Part shown: piece after piece, positions 1 to 8,358 of the stretch
Numbering within the stretch: the first letter of the stretch is position 1
Layout of the letters: every line of letters begins with the position of its first letter
NCBI RefSeq assembly: GCF_014699135.1
Contig: NZ_JACOFT010000002.1
Span: 248,001 to 312,000 of the forward strand
DNA from: Cognatundibacterium aquatile
Lineage (GTDB): Bacteria; Pseudomonadota; Gammaproteobacteria; Burkholderiales; Burkholderiaceae_D
Reading direction: 5' to 3'
DNA: 64,000 nt
Notes under the pieces: model-generated
Seen by the model: only the letters and a program-made list of their open reading frames with translations
What the model was told of the DNA's origin: nothing
The model's database searches: none
Position numbers and translations under genes: made by a program

Positions 1-474
1 GTCGCGGATTTTTTGCATTGATGGCGCGCGGCCTATCATTTTTCCTTCGAGCAGGTCGCGTTGGTCGAGTTGACGACGCAGATCGCGCACTTCCAGTACA
101 AGGCGACGTTTTTCCAGCGCCCGGCGCACGACCTCGACCAGATATTCCGGAGCGAAAGGTTTCTGGATGAAATCGTGTGCGCCATCTTTCATTGCTTGCA
201 CGGCCATTAAGATGTCACCATGTCCGGTGATCAGAACTACTGGCAGTTCCGGGTCAATGTTGAGCGTCTCACGCAGGAAGCTCATGCCATCCATTTTAGG
301 TAGCCGGATGTCGCTGACGACGATACCGCGAAAGTCACGACCCAGCCGGCGGCGTGCCTGCTCGGCGCTGCTGACACATTCGACGGCAATTCCTTCGAGT
401 TGCAACGCTTGTTCGCAACCAAGTGCGACGTCAGGGTCATCCTCGATGATCAGTACTTTCAGAACTTCACTCAT
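1..474 (-). CDS. dctD: C4-dicarboxylate response regulator DctD, N-terminal part (runs off window)
   Basis: The 158 codons seen encode a receiver domain. It has the acidic pocket (IIEDD near residue 9), the phospho-acceptor Asp in VSDIRLPKMDG, the Thr in LITGHGD and the Lys in IQKPF. A linker and the first residues of a central domain (GRAPSM) follow, typical of NtrC-family activators of sigma-54 polymerase. The AAA+ and DNA-binding parts lie before position 1. The start ATG overlaps the end of the sensor-kinase gene by 8 bases, so the two are probably translationally coupled. DctD is named from the pairing with a DctB-like kinase and a neighbouring dctA. Confidence 0.85.
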   Translation of the reverse strand, partial: MSEVLKVLIIEDDPDVALGCEQALQLEGIAVECVSSAEQARRRLGRDFRGIVVSDIRLPKMDGMSFLRETLNIDPELPVVLITGHGDILMAVQAMKDGAHDFIQKPFAPEYLVEVVRRALEKRRLVLEVRDLRRQLDQRDLLEGKMIGRAPSMQKIRD

Positions 475-2347
475 GTTGCCCAGCCTTGTGTATGAGAGGG
501 ATTTCTAATGTGAACAGAGCACCGCCTTCGGGATGGTTGGTACCAGTCAGGGTGCCACCGAAATCGCGAATAATGTCGGCAGAAATCGTCAAACCAAGCC
601 CCAGTCCGCCACCGGCCTGTTTCGTGGTGAAAAACGCTTCGAACAAATGGCTCAGAGCCGTGTCGTCCAGCCCTGGTCCGTGGTCGCGCACCGTCAGGCG
701 TGCTTGTTGGCCGATTGATTCACAGCCAAGCTCAATAACGGGCGCGGGTTGACCTTCCATGGCATCAAGTGCGTTACCGATCAGATTGATTAATACTTGC
801 TCCAGTCGGTTAACATCGCACAGCGCGACTGGTTCGGGCAGTGGGCAGTAACGGCGAACCTCGGCATTGGCATGAATCAAGCGCTGCTCTAGCAGTGCCA
901 ACGAATTGTCCAGGGCGTTACATAGTGGAACCGCCTGTAACTGACCGCTGGACTTGCGGGCAAAGGTACGCAGTTGGCCGGTAATCAACCCCATGCGATC
1001 CGTCAGTTGGGCAATTCTTTCGAGATTAGTGCGAACAGTATTGAAATCGCCGCGATCCAGGAAGCGCACGCCATTGCCTGAGAGTGTGCGCAGGGCAGCC
1101 AGTGGTTGATTGAGTTCATGCGCGATGCCGGTCGATAGCTGACCGATTACCGCCAGCTTGCCAGCCTGCACCAGTTCATCCTGTGCGGCACGCAATGTGC
1201 GTTCGGCGCGTATGCGTTCCGTAATTTCGTCCTGTAACTGGAGATTGGTTGCGGACAGGTCAGCAGTGCGTTCATTTACCTTGCGCTCCAGCTCGTCATG
1301 CGCTTGTTGCAGCGCTTCGCGGGCAGCCAGCCTATCCTTCAGATGACGACGTCGTTCATTGGCCATCAGACCAAACATAAAGAGCAGTGCGGTGACGACA
1401 ACCGCAACGGCGGCACGGCTCTGTGCAATATCATCAACCTGTTTCAGGTGCGAAAGTACGGTCAGCGTCCATGGTGTACCAGGCAATGGTCGTGATTGCG
1501 CCAGAAAACGACCAGCTACTGGATAGACCGAGGCGATCTCAGGGCTATCCTTCGCAATGCTGACCAGTCTTGCGCCGTGATCGAGTTCGCGCAACTCTTT
1601 CAAGCCCAACGGTTTCAGGGCGCGCCGGTTGTATTGCTGCGTCTGATCGAAGGCTGTGCGGGTCTTTTCTTCCAATGGACGCAGAGTCGTGAATTTCCAG
1701 TTGGCGACCGAACCGAGGATGACGACGCCATTTTCATCACTGACCATGGCAGGGGTTTCGACGGTAGTCCATGATTTTTCAAGTTGTTCCAGGCTGACTT
1801 TGATGACGGCAACGCCCAGCGTCTCGTTATCGTCGGTCAGCTTCGAGGCCAGGTAATAGCCGGGCTCGCCGCGGGTTGTCCCGATACCAAAGAAGCGCCC
1901 ATGACCGCTCTCCATCGCCTCACGAAAATACGGGCGAAACGCAAGCTCTTCGCCGACGAAACTGTCAGCACGACGCCAATTGCTGGAGGCAACGACATGC
2001 CCGTTGGTATCGATTAAATAGATAGAAAGCGTGCCTGCACGCTCGTTGAGTTGCTCAAGGTAAGCGTTGACCTGTGGCTCCAGCTTACCCGACTTGTCAT
2101 GGTTACTCTTTTCCAGCAAGGCCAGAACGTCACGTTCCAGACCCAGCGTGCCGGGAAGAAATGCGTATTTACCGATTTCACGTTCCAGGCTGGCACTGTA
2201 CAGATCAAGGCGATGCAAACCCGTGGTTTGCAGGTCGGCCAGACCTAGTTGCTGGGCAATGCGGTATGCGCCAAATCCACTCATTACCATCAGGATGACG
2301 AGCGATATCAGAAGCAACAGGTAGCGTAGGGGACGATGACTGGACAT
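467..2347 (-). CDS. dctB: C4-dicarboxylate sensor histidine kinase DctB
   Basis: This 626-residue membrane kinase senses extracellular C4-dicarboxylates and phosphorylates DctD. Visible parts are a first membrane helix (residues about 8-28), a large periplasmic double-PAS type sensor, a second membrane helix near residue 310, and a coiled coil (AREALQQAHDELERKVNER). The dimerisation/H-box GIAHELNQPL and a HATPase domain with an N-box (NLIGNALDA), DHGPGL and GGGLGLGL follow. The start chosen is the ATG in front of the first membrane helix; an open frame continues upstream but lacks a convincing signal. It lies downstream of dctA on the same strand and overlaps dctD. Confidence 0.85.
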   Translation of the reverse strand: MSSHRPLRYLLLLISLVILMVMSGFGAYRIAQQLGLADLQTTGLHRLDLYSASLEREIGKYAFLPGTLGLERDVLALLEKSNHDKSGKLEPQVNAYLEQLNERAGTLSIYLIDTNGHVVASSNWRRADSFVGEELAFRPYFREAMESGHGRFFGIGTTRGEPGYYLASKLTDDNETLGVAVIKVSLEQLEKSWTTVETPAMVSDENGVVILGSVANWKFTTLRPLEEKTRTAFDQTQQYNRRALKPLGLKELRELDHGARLVSIAKDSPEIASVYPVAGRFLAQSRPLPGTPWTLTVLSHLKQVDDIAQSRAAVAVVVTALLFMFGLMANERRRHLKDRLAAREALQQAHDELERKVNERTADLSATNLQLQDEITERIRAERTLRAAQDELVQAGKLAVIGQLSTGIAHELNQPLAALRTLSGNGVRFLDRGDFNTVRTNLERIAQLTDRMGLITGQLRTFARKSSGQLQAVPLCNALDNSLALLEQRLIHANAEVRRYCPLPEPVALCDVNRLEQVLINLIGNALDAMEGQPAPVIELGCESIGQQARLTVRDHGPGLDDTALSHLFEAFFTTKQAGGGLGLGLTISADIIRDFGGTLTGTNHPEGGALFTLEIPLIHKAGQHE

Positions 2348-2592
2348 GGTGGCGGGGTGGTTCGGCGGCCTATTATAGAGGAATTTGCGACCACGATTGA
2401 CAAACAGGCGGCACTCGCTGGTCGTTGTTGGTTCTTTGATTAGCTCTATGGCGGAAACTAAAAAACGGAGCCATTTTTCCTGATGCCGGCCAGCCTGATG
2501 AGGGTATTGCAGTCGAAACGAACGCAAGAAAGAGGTGTAACTTTTCGTCGTTCACTCCCTGAAATCAGGTATTACAGGAGTGATAGGGTGTC

Positions 2593-2633
2593 GCTCTCTG
2601 GTTCAGTCCAAAGGCCGTACTGAACCAGAGAGC
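2593..2633 (-). terminator. Stem-loop downstream of dctA
   Basis: Perfect 14-bp arms (GCTCTCTGGTTCAG at 2593-2606 and its complement at 2620-2633) with a 13-base loop sit just after the dctA stop. There is no U-run on the minus strand, so it may be a factor-dependent terminator or an mRNA-stabilising hairpin that separates dctA from dctBD. Confidence 0.55.
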
Positions 2634-2642
2634 AGGTAAAAA

Positions 2643-3947
2643 TCAGGATGCTTTAGTCATCACCAGATCATCTGCGATAGGTAATGCTTCGTCTGCTTCA
2701 GCCAGGGAATTATCGACATTGTCTATCGCATTTTCCCACTTGGCGACGACGGCGGTGGCAATTGCGTTGCCAAGCACATTGGTGGCAGTGCGTCCCATAT
2801 CAAGGAAGTGATCAATGCCGAGAACCAGCAGCAAACCCGCCTCCGGCAGGTTAAACATCGGCAATACTGCGGCGACTACAACCAGCGAGGCACGCGGTAC
2901 ACCGGCGATGCCCTTGCTGGAGATCATCAGTACCAATAGCATGGCGATCTGCGTGGTGATACTCAGTTCGATACCGTAAGCCTGGGCGACAAACAGCGCT
3001 GCGAAGGTGGTATAAATCATTGAACCGTCAAGGTTAAACGAGTAACCGAGCGGCAGTACAAAACCAGTGATGCGGTCGCGGATGCCGAATTTTTCAAGTT
3101 GCTCCATCAGTTTTGGATAAGCCGATTCGCTGCTGGCGGTAGAAAAACCCAACAGCATCGGGCTGCGAATCAGTTTGATCAAACGGAAAACTTCCTTACC
3201 CAGTACAAAGTAACCAGCCAGAATCAGCACCAGCCAAAGAGCACCCAGCGTGACATAGAAACTGATCAGCAGCTTTCCGAAAACCATCAACATGCCCAGA
3301 CCTTGCGTTGTGATAATGCCAGCAACAGCACCAAAGACGCCGACGGGCGCAAAGCGCATCACGTAATCGGTGACCTTGAGCATGACATGGCCAACTTCTT
3401 CCAGTGTTTTGACCAGACTGCGGGCGGATTGATTATGAATATGACCGAGCGCCACACCGAAGAAAACCGCAAAGACGAGGATTTGCAGAATTTCGTTCGC
3501 AGCCATTGCCTCGAAAATATTTTTCGGGAAAACATGCGTGATGAAATCCTTCAGATTCAGCGCACTGGTTTTTAAACCAACAGAACTGCCGACCTCCGGT
3601 AAAGGAATGCCGAGATTCAGACCGGGATGCAATAAATTTGCGAAGACGAGACCCAGCGCCAGCGAACACAGCGATGCGCCGACGAACCAGCCCAACGCTT
3701 TGGCACCGATGCGGCCAACTGCATTCGAGTCACCCATGCCAGCCAGACCTGACACCAGAGTGGCGAAAATCAGCGGGGCAATGATCATCTTGATCAGGCG
3801 CAGAAAAATATCGGTCAGTATGCTGAAGTAAGAGGCTATTTCCTTGGCTTGAGCCGGGCTTGTAGCGAGAGTGTTGCATGCATAGCCGACAATGATGCCG
3901 AATACCATGGCAACCATGATCAGCGTCGTTAATTTGTTCAATTTCAT
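2643..3947 (-). CDS. dctA: C4-dicarboxylate:cation symporter DctA
   Basis: The 434-residue protein is a dicarboxylate/amino-acid:cation symporter (DAACS family) that imports succinate, fumarate and malate with cations across the inner membrane. Family marks are the N-terminal helix, SGLAGMGD, the serine-rich hairpin STASSESAYP, the SFNLDGSMIY segment and SSKGIAGVPRAS. Length fits DctA. It is the likely target of the adjacent DctBD system. The sigma-54-type promoter about 320 bases upstream, beyond a small leader ORF, fits that control. Confidence 0.92.
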   Translation of the reverse strand: MKLNKLTTLIMVAMVFGIIVGYACNTLATSPAQAKEIASYFSILTDIFLRLIKMIIAPLIFATLVSGLAGMGDSNAVGRIGAKALGWFVGASLCSLALGLVFANLLHPGLNLGIPLPEVGSSVGLKTSALNLKDFITHVFPKNIFEAMAANEILQILVFAVFFGVALGHIHNQSARSLVKTLEEVGHVMLKVTDYVMRFAPVGVFGAVAGIITTQGLGMLMVFGKLLISFYVTLGALWLVLILAGYFVLGKEVFRLIKLIRSPMLLGFSTASSESAYPKLMEQLEKFGIRDRITGFVLPLGYSFNLDGSMIYTTFAALFVAQAYGIELSITTQIAMLLVLMISSKGIAGVPRASLVVVAAVLPMFNLPEAGLLLVLGIDHFLDMGRTATNVLGNAIATAVVAKWENAIDNVDNSLAEADEALPIADDLVMTKAS

Positions 3948-4061
3948 AATGGCTTCCTATTGTTTTGACGTGAAGTGGACTTCAGACGGTCATATTCGGG
4001 ATCATTGGTGGCGCGATCAGCACTTCGGGGCGATGAATTTCAGCATGTTGCCCACGGCTGA

Positions 4062-4217
4062 TTATTTTGCGTTTGAGCACGATTTCTCCATTACGACGGA
4101 CATCGACGACAGTGATGTCGCGTTTTGCCAGTGTATGTGGCCGATGTTGTCGCTGTTGATAAGGGTTTTGCTGTTACCGGACTGGCCGTGCTCCATGTGA
4201 GTTCTTACTGCACTCAT
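4062..4217 (-). CDS. Small ORF in the dctA leader, function unknown
   Basis: A 51-codon frame starts with ATG behind a good ribosome-binding site (GGAG, complement at 4226-4230) and sits between the predicted sigma-54 promoter and dctA. I do not recognise the product. A second frame over the same DNA stays open to about 3990 and reads like protein (DITVVDVRRNGEIVLKRK). So this may be a frameshifted remnant of a roughly 75-residue gene rather than an intact 51-residue one. It could also act as a translated leader. Confidence 0.4.
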   Translation of the reverse strand: MSAVRTHMEHGQSGNSKTLINSDNIGHIHWQNATSLSSMSVVMEKSCSNAK

Positions 4218-4272
4218 GGGTTTGTCTCCGTTATTTATTTGTTGGCCGCGCGAGTGCGAGGCTGGTGTTTCT

Positions 4273-4290
4273 ATCGCACAGATCATGCCA
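4273..4290 (-). promoter_or_regulatory. Candidate sigma-54 promoter of the dctA transcript
   Basis: Minus strand reads TGGCATGATCTGTGCGA. GG at -24 and GC at -12 have the strict 10-base spacing, and five of six bases match the TGGCAC element. It points at the small ORF and dctA. DctD-type activators require exactly this promoter class. Confidence 0.6.
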
Positions 4291-4359
4291 CTACTAAATA
4301 ATCTATAAGCTGTTGATTGTTATAGATGATTTTCAGATGTGAGTGCGTGTGAAGATCGG

Positions 4360-4400
4360 TTTTCCGGAAAATGATTGGTGTTGATATTCGGATTTCCGAA
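4360..4400. promoter_or_regulatory. Two palindromes, candidate DctD upstream activator sites
   Basis: TTTTCCGGAAAA (4360-4371) is a perfect 12-bp palindrome. TTCGGATTTCCGAA (4387-4400) is a 14-bp inverted repeat that shares the TCCG/CGGA half-site. Centres are 28 bp apart and lie about 85 and 112 bp upstream of the -24/-12 element, where NtrC-family activators normally bind as paired dimers. Confidence 0.55.
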
Positions 4401-4984
4401 CGAATTTCGCATGAAGAAGGATAGAGGTGTTTGCGGTCGGCTCATCTTCCCGCATGAGGTCATGATAAATAAACACTCAAGCAGTGAAGTAATGTGCGAC
4501 TACATTCATTGAACTCTCGAATGATGCTCACGCTGTGTGCTGTACATACCAGCTGTGACGAGCTCCAGATCGGTTGATCTGCGACGAATGCGCCATCTGC
4601 ATCAGGCGTGGCGCACTGTGTACTGCGAATCCTGGTAAACAGATAGGTGCTTTTCTTGTTGTACGTTTTTTAACTGAGACATTTTGTCTCAAGGTATGAA
4701 AATTGTTTTGAAGTAGTATGCCTGCGTGCGTGCAGTAATGCTGCGCTTGCATGGCAGTCGTTAAGGTTTTCTCTTTTTCATCTTTCATCTGCATTCGTTT
4801 CTATTCGGCACTATTCGGCCTATCACTGCGCTTTAGACGCCCCGTGTTATCGATAAATCGAATGACAATTCAAACTGAATGCCTGATGAAATGGGCAAGC
4901 AAAAAGTGTAACGGCTAACGCAGCGTTTTAAGGTCGCGCCTTTTACGATAAATACTGTTAAGTAATAGCCTGGAAATACGCAAA
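4401..4984. other. Intergenic stretch without a supported gene
   Basis: About 580 bases between the dctA regulatory region and the small membrane-protein gene. One 88-codon minus-strand frame (4528-4794) exists, but its composition (many His, Met, Thr, no domain) and lack of a start signal do not support a gene. I see no RNA gene or repeat here. Confidence 0.5.
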
Positions 4985-5230
4985 ATGATGGATTGGACCC
5001 CAATAGTCTTAGTGATATTTAAACTTCTCGTGCTTGGCACAGGCATGTTTTTCGCCATCAAATGGCATTACGATCAAGGGCAGAAGCAGAAAGACAGTGC
5101 AGCGGAGATGCGCGCAGTGCTGCGCACGGGCGGCAAGGTGGTCGTAGTTTTCATGCTGTTGCTGCTGGGCTTGGGGCTGATTACCTTCGTCCTTAGCCGC
5201 CTGATCGGCTTGGACATGACATTCCCATGA
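4985..5230 (+). CDS. Small two-helix membrane protein, function unknown
   Basis: The 81-residue product has a hydrophobic helix at about residues 6-26, a charged stretch (HYDQGQKQKDSAAEMR) and a second helix at about residues 50-72. This fits a small inner-membrane protein with both helices spanning. ATG codons lie at 4985 and 4988; the ribosome site is weak (GGAAA upstream). It is the last core gene before the island. I do not recognise a named family. Confidence 0.6.
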   Translation: MMDWTPIVLVIFKLLVLGTGMFFAIKWHYDQGQKQKDSAAEMRAVLRTGGKVVVVFMLLLLGLGLITFVLSRLIGLDMTFP

Positions 5231-5372
5231 TGCAAAGAATCGCTGGCCGTTATTGATTGATGTGCCAGCGTCTTCCTTATGAGGTTATTGAACTAACGGA
5301 AGCCTTGGCTAACTTCATTTCGTCGGAAAAAGAAGAAAAATCTGTTTGTGTACATTCCTCAGAAAGAAAAAA

Positions 5373-5392
5373 GGCCAATCGCATGATTGGCC
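5373..5392 (-). terminator. Intrinsic terminator, probably the original tRNA-Pro terminator
   Basis: An 8-bp perfect stem (GGCCAATC/GATTGGCC, loop GCAT) is followed on the minus strand by a run of Ts (TTTTTTCTTTCT). It adjoins the tRNA 3' fragment of the left attachment repeat. Before island insertion it would have lain right after tRNA-Pro. The island supplies a substitute at 43160-43184. Confidence 0.75.
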
Positions 5393-5458
5393 TAAGTCCT
5401 TGATTTTATTGGTCGGGACGGTGTGATTCGAACACACTACCCCGTGCACCCCATGCAC
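5393..5458 (-). repeat. Left attachment repeat (3' fragment of tRNA-Pro)
   Basis: These 66 bases match 43180-43245 except for one base (T at 5438, G at 43225). They cover the tRNA from the anticodon stem to the CCA end plus 17 bases beyond. The 5' half of a tRNA is absent here, so this copy cannot make a tRNA. Confidence 0.85.
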
Positions 5459-5585
5459 TTAATTCAGTGTCCAATAAGATCCAATAAAATTCAACGTTAT
5501 TAAAATTACTGTTTTAATTCAAAGAGTTATGTGAATTTATTGTCCAGTGACGTCCAATGCTGTAAACTGCAATCCACGGATTTTT

Positions 5586-5651
5586 TCTTACCAAGTTCTT
5601 ACCAAGTTCTTACCAAATAAATGCCTCATCGCTGGGCAGCAAATGGTAAGA
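5586..5651. repeat. Candidate integrase arm-binding sites, left
   Basis: TCTTACCAA occurs three times in direct order at 5586-5594, 5597-5605 and 5608-5616, with an 11-bp period that is near one helical turn. An inverted 8-of-9 copy lies at 5643-5651, just before the integrase gene. The same 9-mer recurs twice inside the other island end. Confidence 0.6.
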
Positions 5652-5667
5652 ATTTTCTAGGGTTGAT

Positions 5668-7176
5668 ATGCCAGCATTAACAACAACAAAAATCGAGAAA
5701 TATAAACCTACCAAAAACACCGAGGTGCTTAGTGATGGCAATGGGCTTTCCGTTCGCTTTAGGAAAAGTCAGTCAGGAGTCGTTTCCATGAACTGGTTGT
5801 ACACCTACCGTGTTGGCACACAGTCAAATTACATTACGATCGGCGAATACAATGAATTCCTGAGTGACGTTGACGCAAAGATCTTTGAGATGCCGCCTGC
5901 CACAAAATTATCCCTGGCAAATGCGCGTTTAATAGCATTGTTTTTTAAGTCTTTGCGGGATAGGGGTTTAGATCCCAAAGAATACATCCAAACTGAAAAA
6001 GATAGACTTCCAATCGAGCGACAACGATTAATCGATGAAGAACTGGCTCAGCAAAAGGAAGCAGAACAGAAGGCTAAGGAGCTTTTGCGTCAAAATTTGA
6101 CGGTCAAAGATATGTTTGATGCATGGATAGTTGATGGTGTCAGGCGCAAGGATGGAAACGAAGTTCTTCATAGGACCTTCAATAAAGATATTTTCCCCCT
6201 AATCGGTCATATTCCTATCAAAGACATCACTGAGCATGAGTTGCGGTCTGTTTTGCGCCAAATGGTTGCACGAGGAGTGAATAGAACAGCCGTGCTCATG
6301 CGCAACTCGCTGGCGCAGATGTTTTCCTGGGCAGAAAAGCGCCAGCCGTGGCGTAAACTGCTCGCAGAGGGAAATCCTATGGACTTGATCGAAATTAAAT
6401 ATATTGTTAGTCCAGATTATGATATGGACAACCTGCGGAACAGGCGCTTATCAGAAAGCGAGATCTTTGAGCTAAGCAATATCTTCAAGGAGAAGCAGTC
6501 GGCATTTGATAACGCCCCAAACAGACGTAGCTGCGAACGTCCAATTAGTATCGCTTTGCAATGTGCTATTTGGATACAACTTTCGACTATTTGTCGTAGT
6601 GGAGAGATGTTGATGGCGCGATGGGAGCACGTCGATTTCGAAAAGGGAGAGTGGTACATCCCCCGAGAAAACGTCAAAGACAATGTTAATGAGATGATGG
6701 TTTATCTCTCCCCATTTGCCTTGAATCAGTTCAGATTGCTATTTGAGGAGACAGGTGATACGGAATGGTGTTTCCCAGCAAGGCATAAGCATAACGAGCA
6801 CGTGTGTATTAAGTCTATGGCGAAACAAGTAGGGGACAGGCAATCAATGTTCAAAAAGGGCAATGATGGTGAGCCAAGAAAGCCGATGAAGAATCGACGC
6901 CATGATAACTCGTTTGTACTGGGAGGCGGCAAGGACGGCGCATGGACCCCGCACGACCTCAGACGAACCGGCTCCTCAATGATGCAGGCCTTAGGTATCC
7001 CAAATGATGTAATTAATAAATGCCAAAACCATGTTTTTGCTGGAATGAGTAAAGTTGATCGACATTACCTGCTTCACGCATTTAAAAATGAGAAGAAGAG
7101 TGCTTGGGCTGAATTAGGTGCGAAACTAGTTACTATTTTCAATAACGAATTCAATGCATCTACAATCGAGGACTGA
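5668..7176 (+). CDS. int: Tyrosine recombinase (island integrase)
   Basis: The 502-residue P4-type integrase catalyses site-specific recombination between the island attP and the tRNA-Pro attB. The N-terminal part (about 1-100) resembles the DUF4102/arm-binding region (LSDGNGLSVRF, YTYRVGTQSNYITIGEY). A SAM-like core-binding domain lies near 140-235 and the catalytic domain near 255-475. Catalytic residues are Arg310 (ICRSGEM), His429 and Arg432 (PHDLRR), His455 (CQNH) and Tyr467 (DRHYL). The set is complete, so it is probably active. The start has an AGGG site 6 bases upstream. It sits next to the tRNA fragment, not next to the intact tRNA. Confidence 0.9.
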   Translation: MPALTTTKIEKYKPTKNTEVLSDGNGLSVRFRKSQSGVVSMNWLYTYRVGTQSNYITIGEYNEFLSDVDAKIFEMPPATKLSLANARLIALFFKSLRDRGLDPKEYIQTEKDRLPIERQRLIDEELAQQKEAEQKAKELLRQNLTVKDMFDAWIVDGVRRKDGNEVLHRTFNKDIFPLIGHIPIKDITEHELRSVLRQMVARGVNRTAVLMRNSLAQMFSWAEKRQPWRKLLAEGNPMDLIEIKYIVSPDYDMDNLRNRRLSESEIFELSNIFKEKQSAFDNAPNRRSCERPISIALQCAIWIQLSTICRSGEMLMARWEHVDFEKGEWYIPRENVKDNVNEMMVYLSPFALNQFRLLFEETGDTEWCFPARHKHNEHVCIKSMAKQVGDRQSMFKKGNDGEPRKPMKNRRHDNSFVLGGGKDGAWTPHDLRRTGSSMMQALGIPNDVINKCQNHVFAGMSKVDRHYLLHAFKNEKKSAWAELGAKLVTIFNNEFNASTIED

Positions 7177-7443
7177 ACACTTTGCTATATTTTGTCTTTC
7201 CTGATTTAAAATTTGCAATGATTCAGTCCTCCCTTCCTCAGGCTATCTCCAATTGAAAATGTTTGCCACAAGGTCTTTATAGACAGAATCATTTATTGCT
7301 GGGTAATGTTGAAGCTTGACGCTGGTGGTAATCCTGCTTTGGAGTACCGATGCACCAAACCTAATGCCTTGTGCACCGAGTTGATTACCATCTTTAGAAA
7401 ATGGCTTCGCCGTACGCAAATCCATCCAAAAGGTAGGTGGTCG
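7177..7443. other. Intergenic stretch between integrase and TacA locus
   Basis: It contains a 60-codon minus-strand frame (7243-7425) that matches no acetyltransferase segment I know. It may be rearranged debris after loss of the TacT toxin. No RNA gene seen. Confidence 0.35.
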
Positions 7444-7476
7444 CTACTGGCTGAGGTGCGTCGCTTGCAAACTCAT
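7444..7476 (-). pseudogene. Remnant of a TacT-type acetyltransferase toxin gene
   Basis: The antitoxin stop overlaps a start codon as ATGA, the usual junction of TacA-TacT pairs. The new frame reads MSLQATHLSQ and then hits TAG after ten residues. Family members begin MSL-A-, then run on for about 160 residues. No acetyl-CoA-binding motif follows in any frame. The toxin has therefore been lost and only its first codons remain. Confidence 0.5.
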
Positions 7477-7745
7477 GCCTTGACTTTGCTCCAAGGAGCC
7501 GTCACGGCCATGAGGCGTTCAAGCCCGGGATTGTTGCTGGGCGGGGCGTTGAGCATTGCATTGAACTGTTGGAGCTTGTCGGTATTCGGGCTGAAAAAAA
7601 CCTGATCAAGCACCACTGCCTGTGCTCTGTCGCAGGCGGTTTCGAGCATGAAGTCTGAGCGATTCTTGCCCAGCAGCGTTGCAGCGTGATCAATTAAGTC
7701 CCGCTGCTCGTGTAAAACCCGTAGATTGATGGCGACATCGCGCAT
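7473..7745 (-). CDS. TacA/DUF1778-type antitoxin
   Basis: The 90-residue protein has an N-terminal ribbon-helix-helix segment (MRDVAINLRVLHEQRDLIDHAA, read in two parts) and the family signature LGKNRSDFMLETACDRAQ. A toxin-neutralising tail ends in a proline-rich AMLNAPPSNN segment and PWSKVKA. It normally represses its own operon and neutralises a GNAT toxin that acetylates aminoacyl-tRNA. The ATG at 7745 has AGGAAA 8 bases upstream. Its partner is reduced to a stub, so it is an orphan antitoxin. It might still repress or neutralise related toxins. Confidence 0.8.
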   Translation of the reverse strand: MRDVAINLRVLHEQRDLIDHAATLLGKNRSDFMLETACDRAQAVVLDQVFFSPNTDKLQQFNAMLNAPPSNNPGLERLMAVTAPWSKVKA

Positions 7746-7932
7746 GGTTTTTTCCTTTGGTTGCATACACAACAGATACACGAATCATAGTCGCCTGTGT
7801 AGCCGTTATCAATACAACGGGCAGCAGTGCCGCTTAAATGTTGGCCATCGAAAAATGGGTGCGAATGAGTGTGTTTTTGGCTGCTTGGTACGACCGGGGG
7901 GGGGCAGAAGAATTCTCGGAGCGCTCGTTTAA

Positions 7933-8307
7933 CTAAGGATGTATTTTTATTGAGAAGGGGTTACCTCTGACACCAGCACCCTCGATCGGTTCACATAGCT
8001 GCAACTTTTCAAAAATACGAAATAGAATGGTGCAGTTGCACGAATGTCCCGCAGGCCTTGCTGAGGAATCAAAGATCGCAGGTCTGAATATTTTCAAATC
8101 GCTTGAAGTTAGCTGCATTCCCCGAAACTGTTCATAGGCAGCAAATAAGTCAATCAACTTGACTGACATTGTAGATTTTCCACGTTGATATGTAATCTTG
8201 AAATCCTTATTTGCTACGATAAGCGAAGTACCGCCACCGGGATTTTTCACAAGCGTACCAACGGGAAATGCATTTATCACCCGTGTCATAAAATCTTCAA
8301 AGTTCAT
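7933..8307 (-). CDS. Hypothetical protein downstream of GIY-YIG gene
   Basis: The 124-residue product starts MNFEDFMTRVINAFPVGT and has a basic region (KDFKITYQRGKSTMSVKL). I do not recognise the family. No signal peptide or membrane helix is visible. It follows the GIY-YIG gene by about 50 bases on the same strand, so the two may be co-transcribed. The C-terminal third (from about residue 80) is rich in Cys and Pro and less protein-like than the rest, so the natural end could have been altered by a frameshift. Confidence 0.55.
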   Translation of the reverse strand: MNFEDFMTRVINAFPVGTLVKNPGGGTSLIVANKDFKITYQRGKSTMSVKLIDLFAAYEQFRGMQLTSSDLKIFRPAIFDSSARPAGHSCNCTILFRIFEKLQLCEPIEGAGVRGNPFSIKIHP

Positions 8308-8358
8308 TTTTTTAGTCCTGTGTTTGCCCCATGTGATGACGGATAGCTTTGTTCTTCT

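Noticed and set aside
167-2324. Plus-strand frames opposite dctD and dctB
   Set aside because: Antisense shadows of clear minus-strand genes.
4528-4794. 88-codon minus-strand frame
   Set aside because: No ribosome site, odd composition, no family resemblance; likely chance.
5459-5585. Complete tRNA at the left island end
   Set aside because: Only the 3' half matches; the 5' acceptor and D arm are absent, so it is an attachment fragment.
7880-7932. Nine-G tract (7896-7904) resembling the one in the KilA-N remnant, possible phase switch
   Set aside because: It is followed by CAG in both places, but here no reading frame continues across it; nothing to switch.
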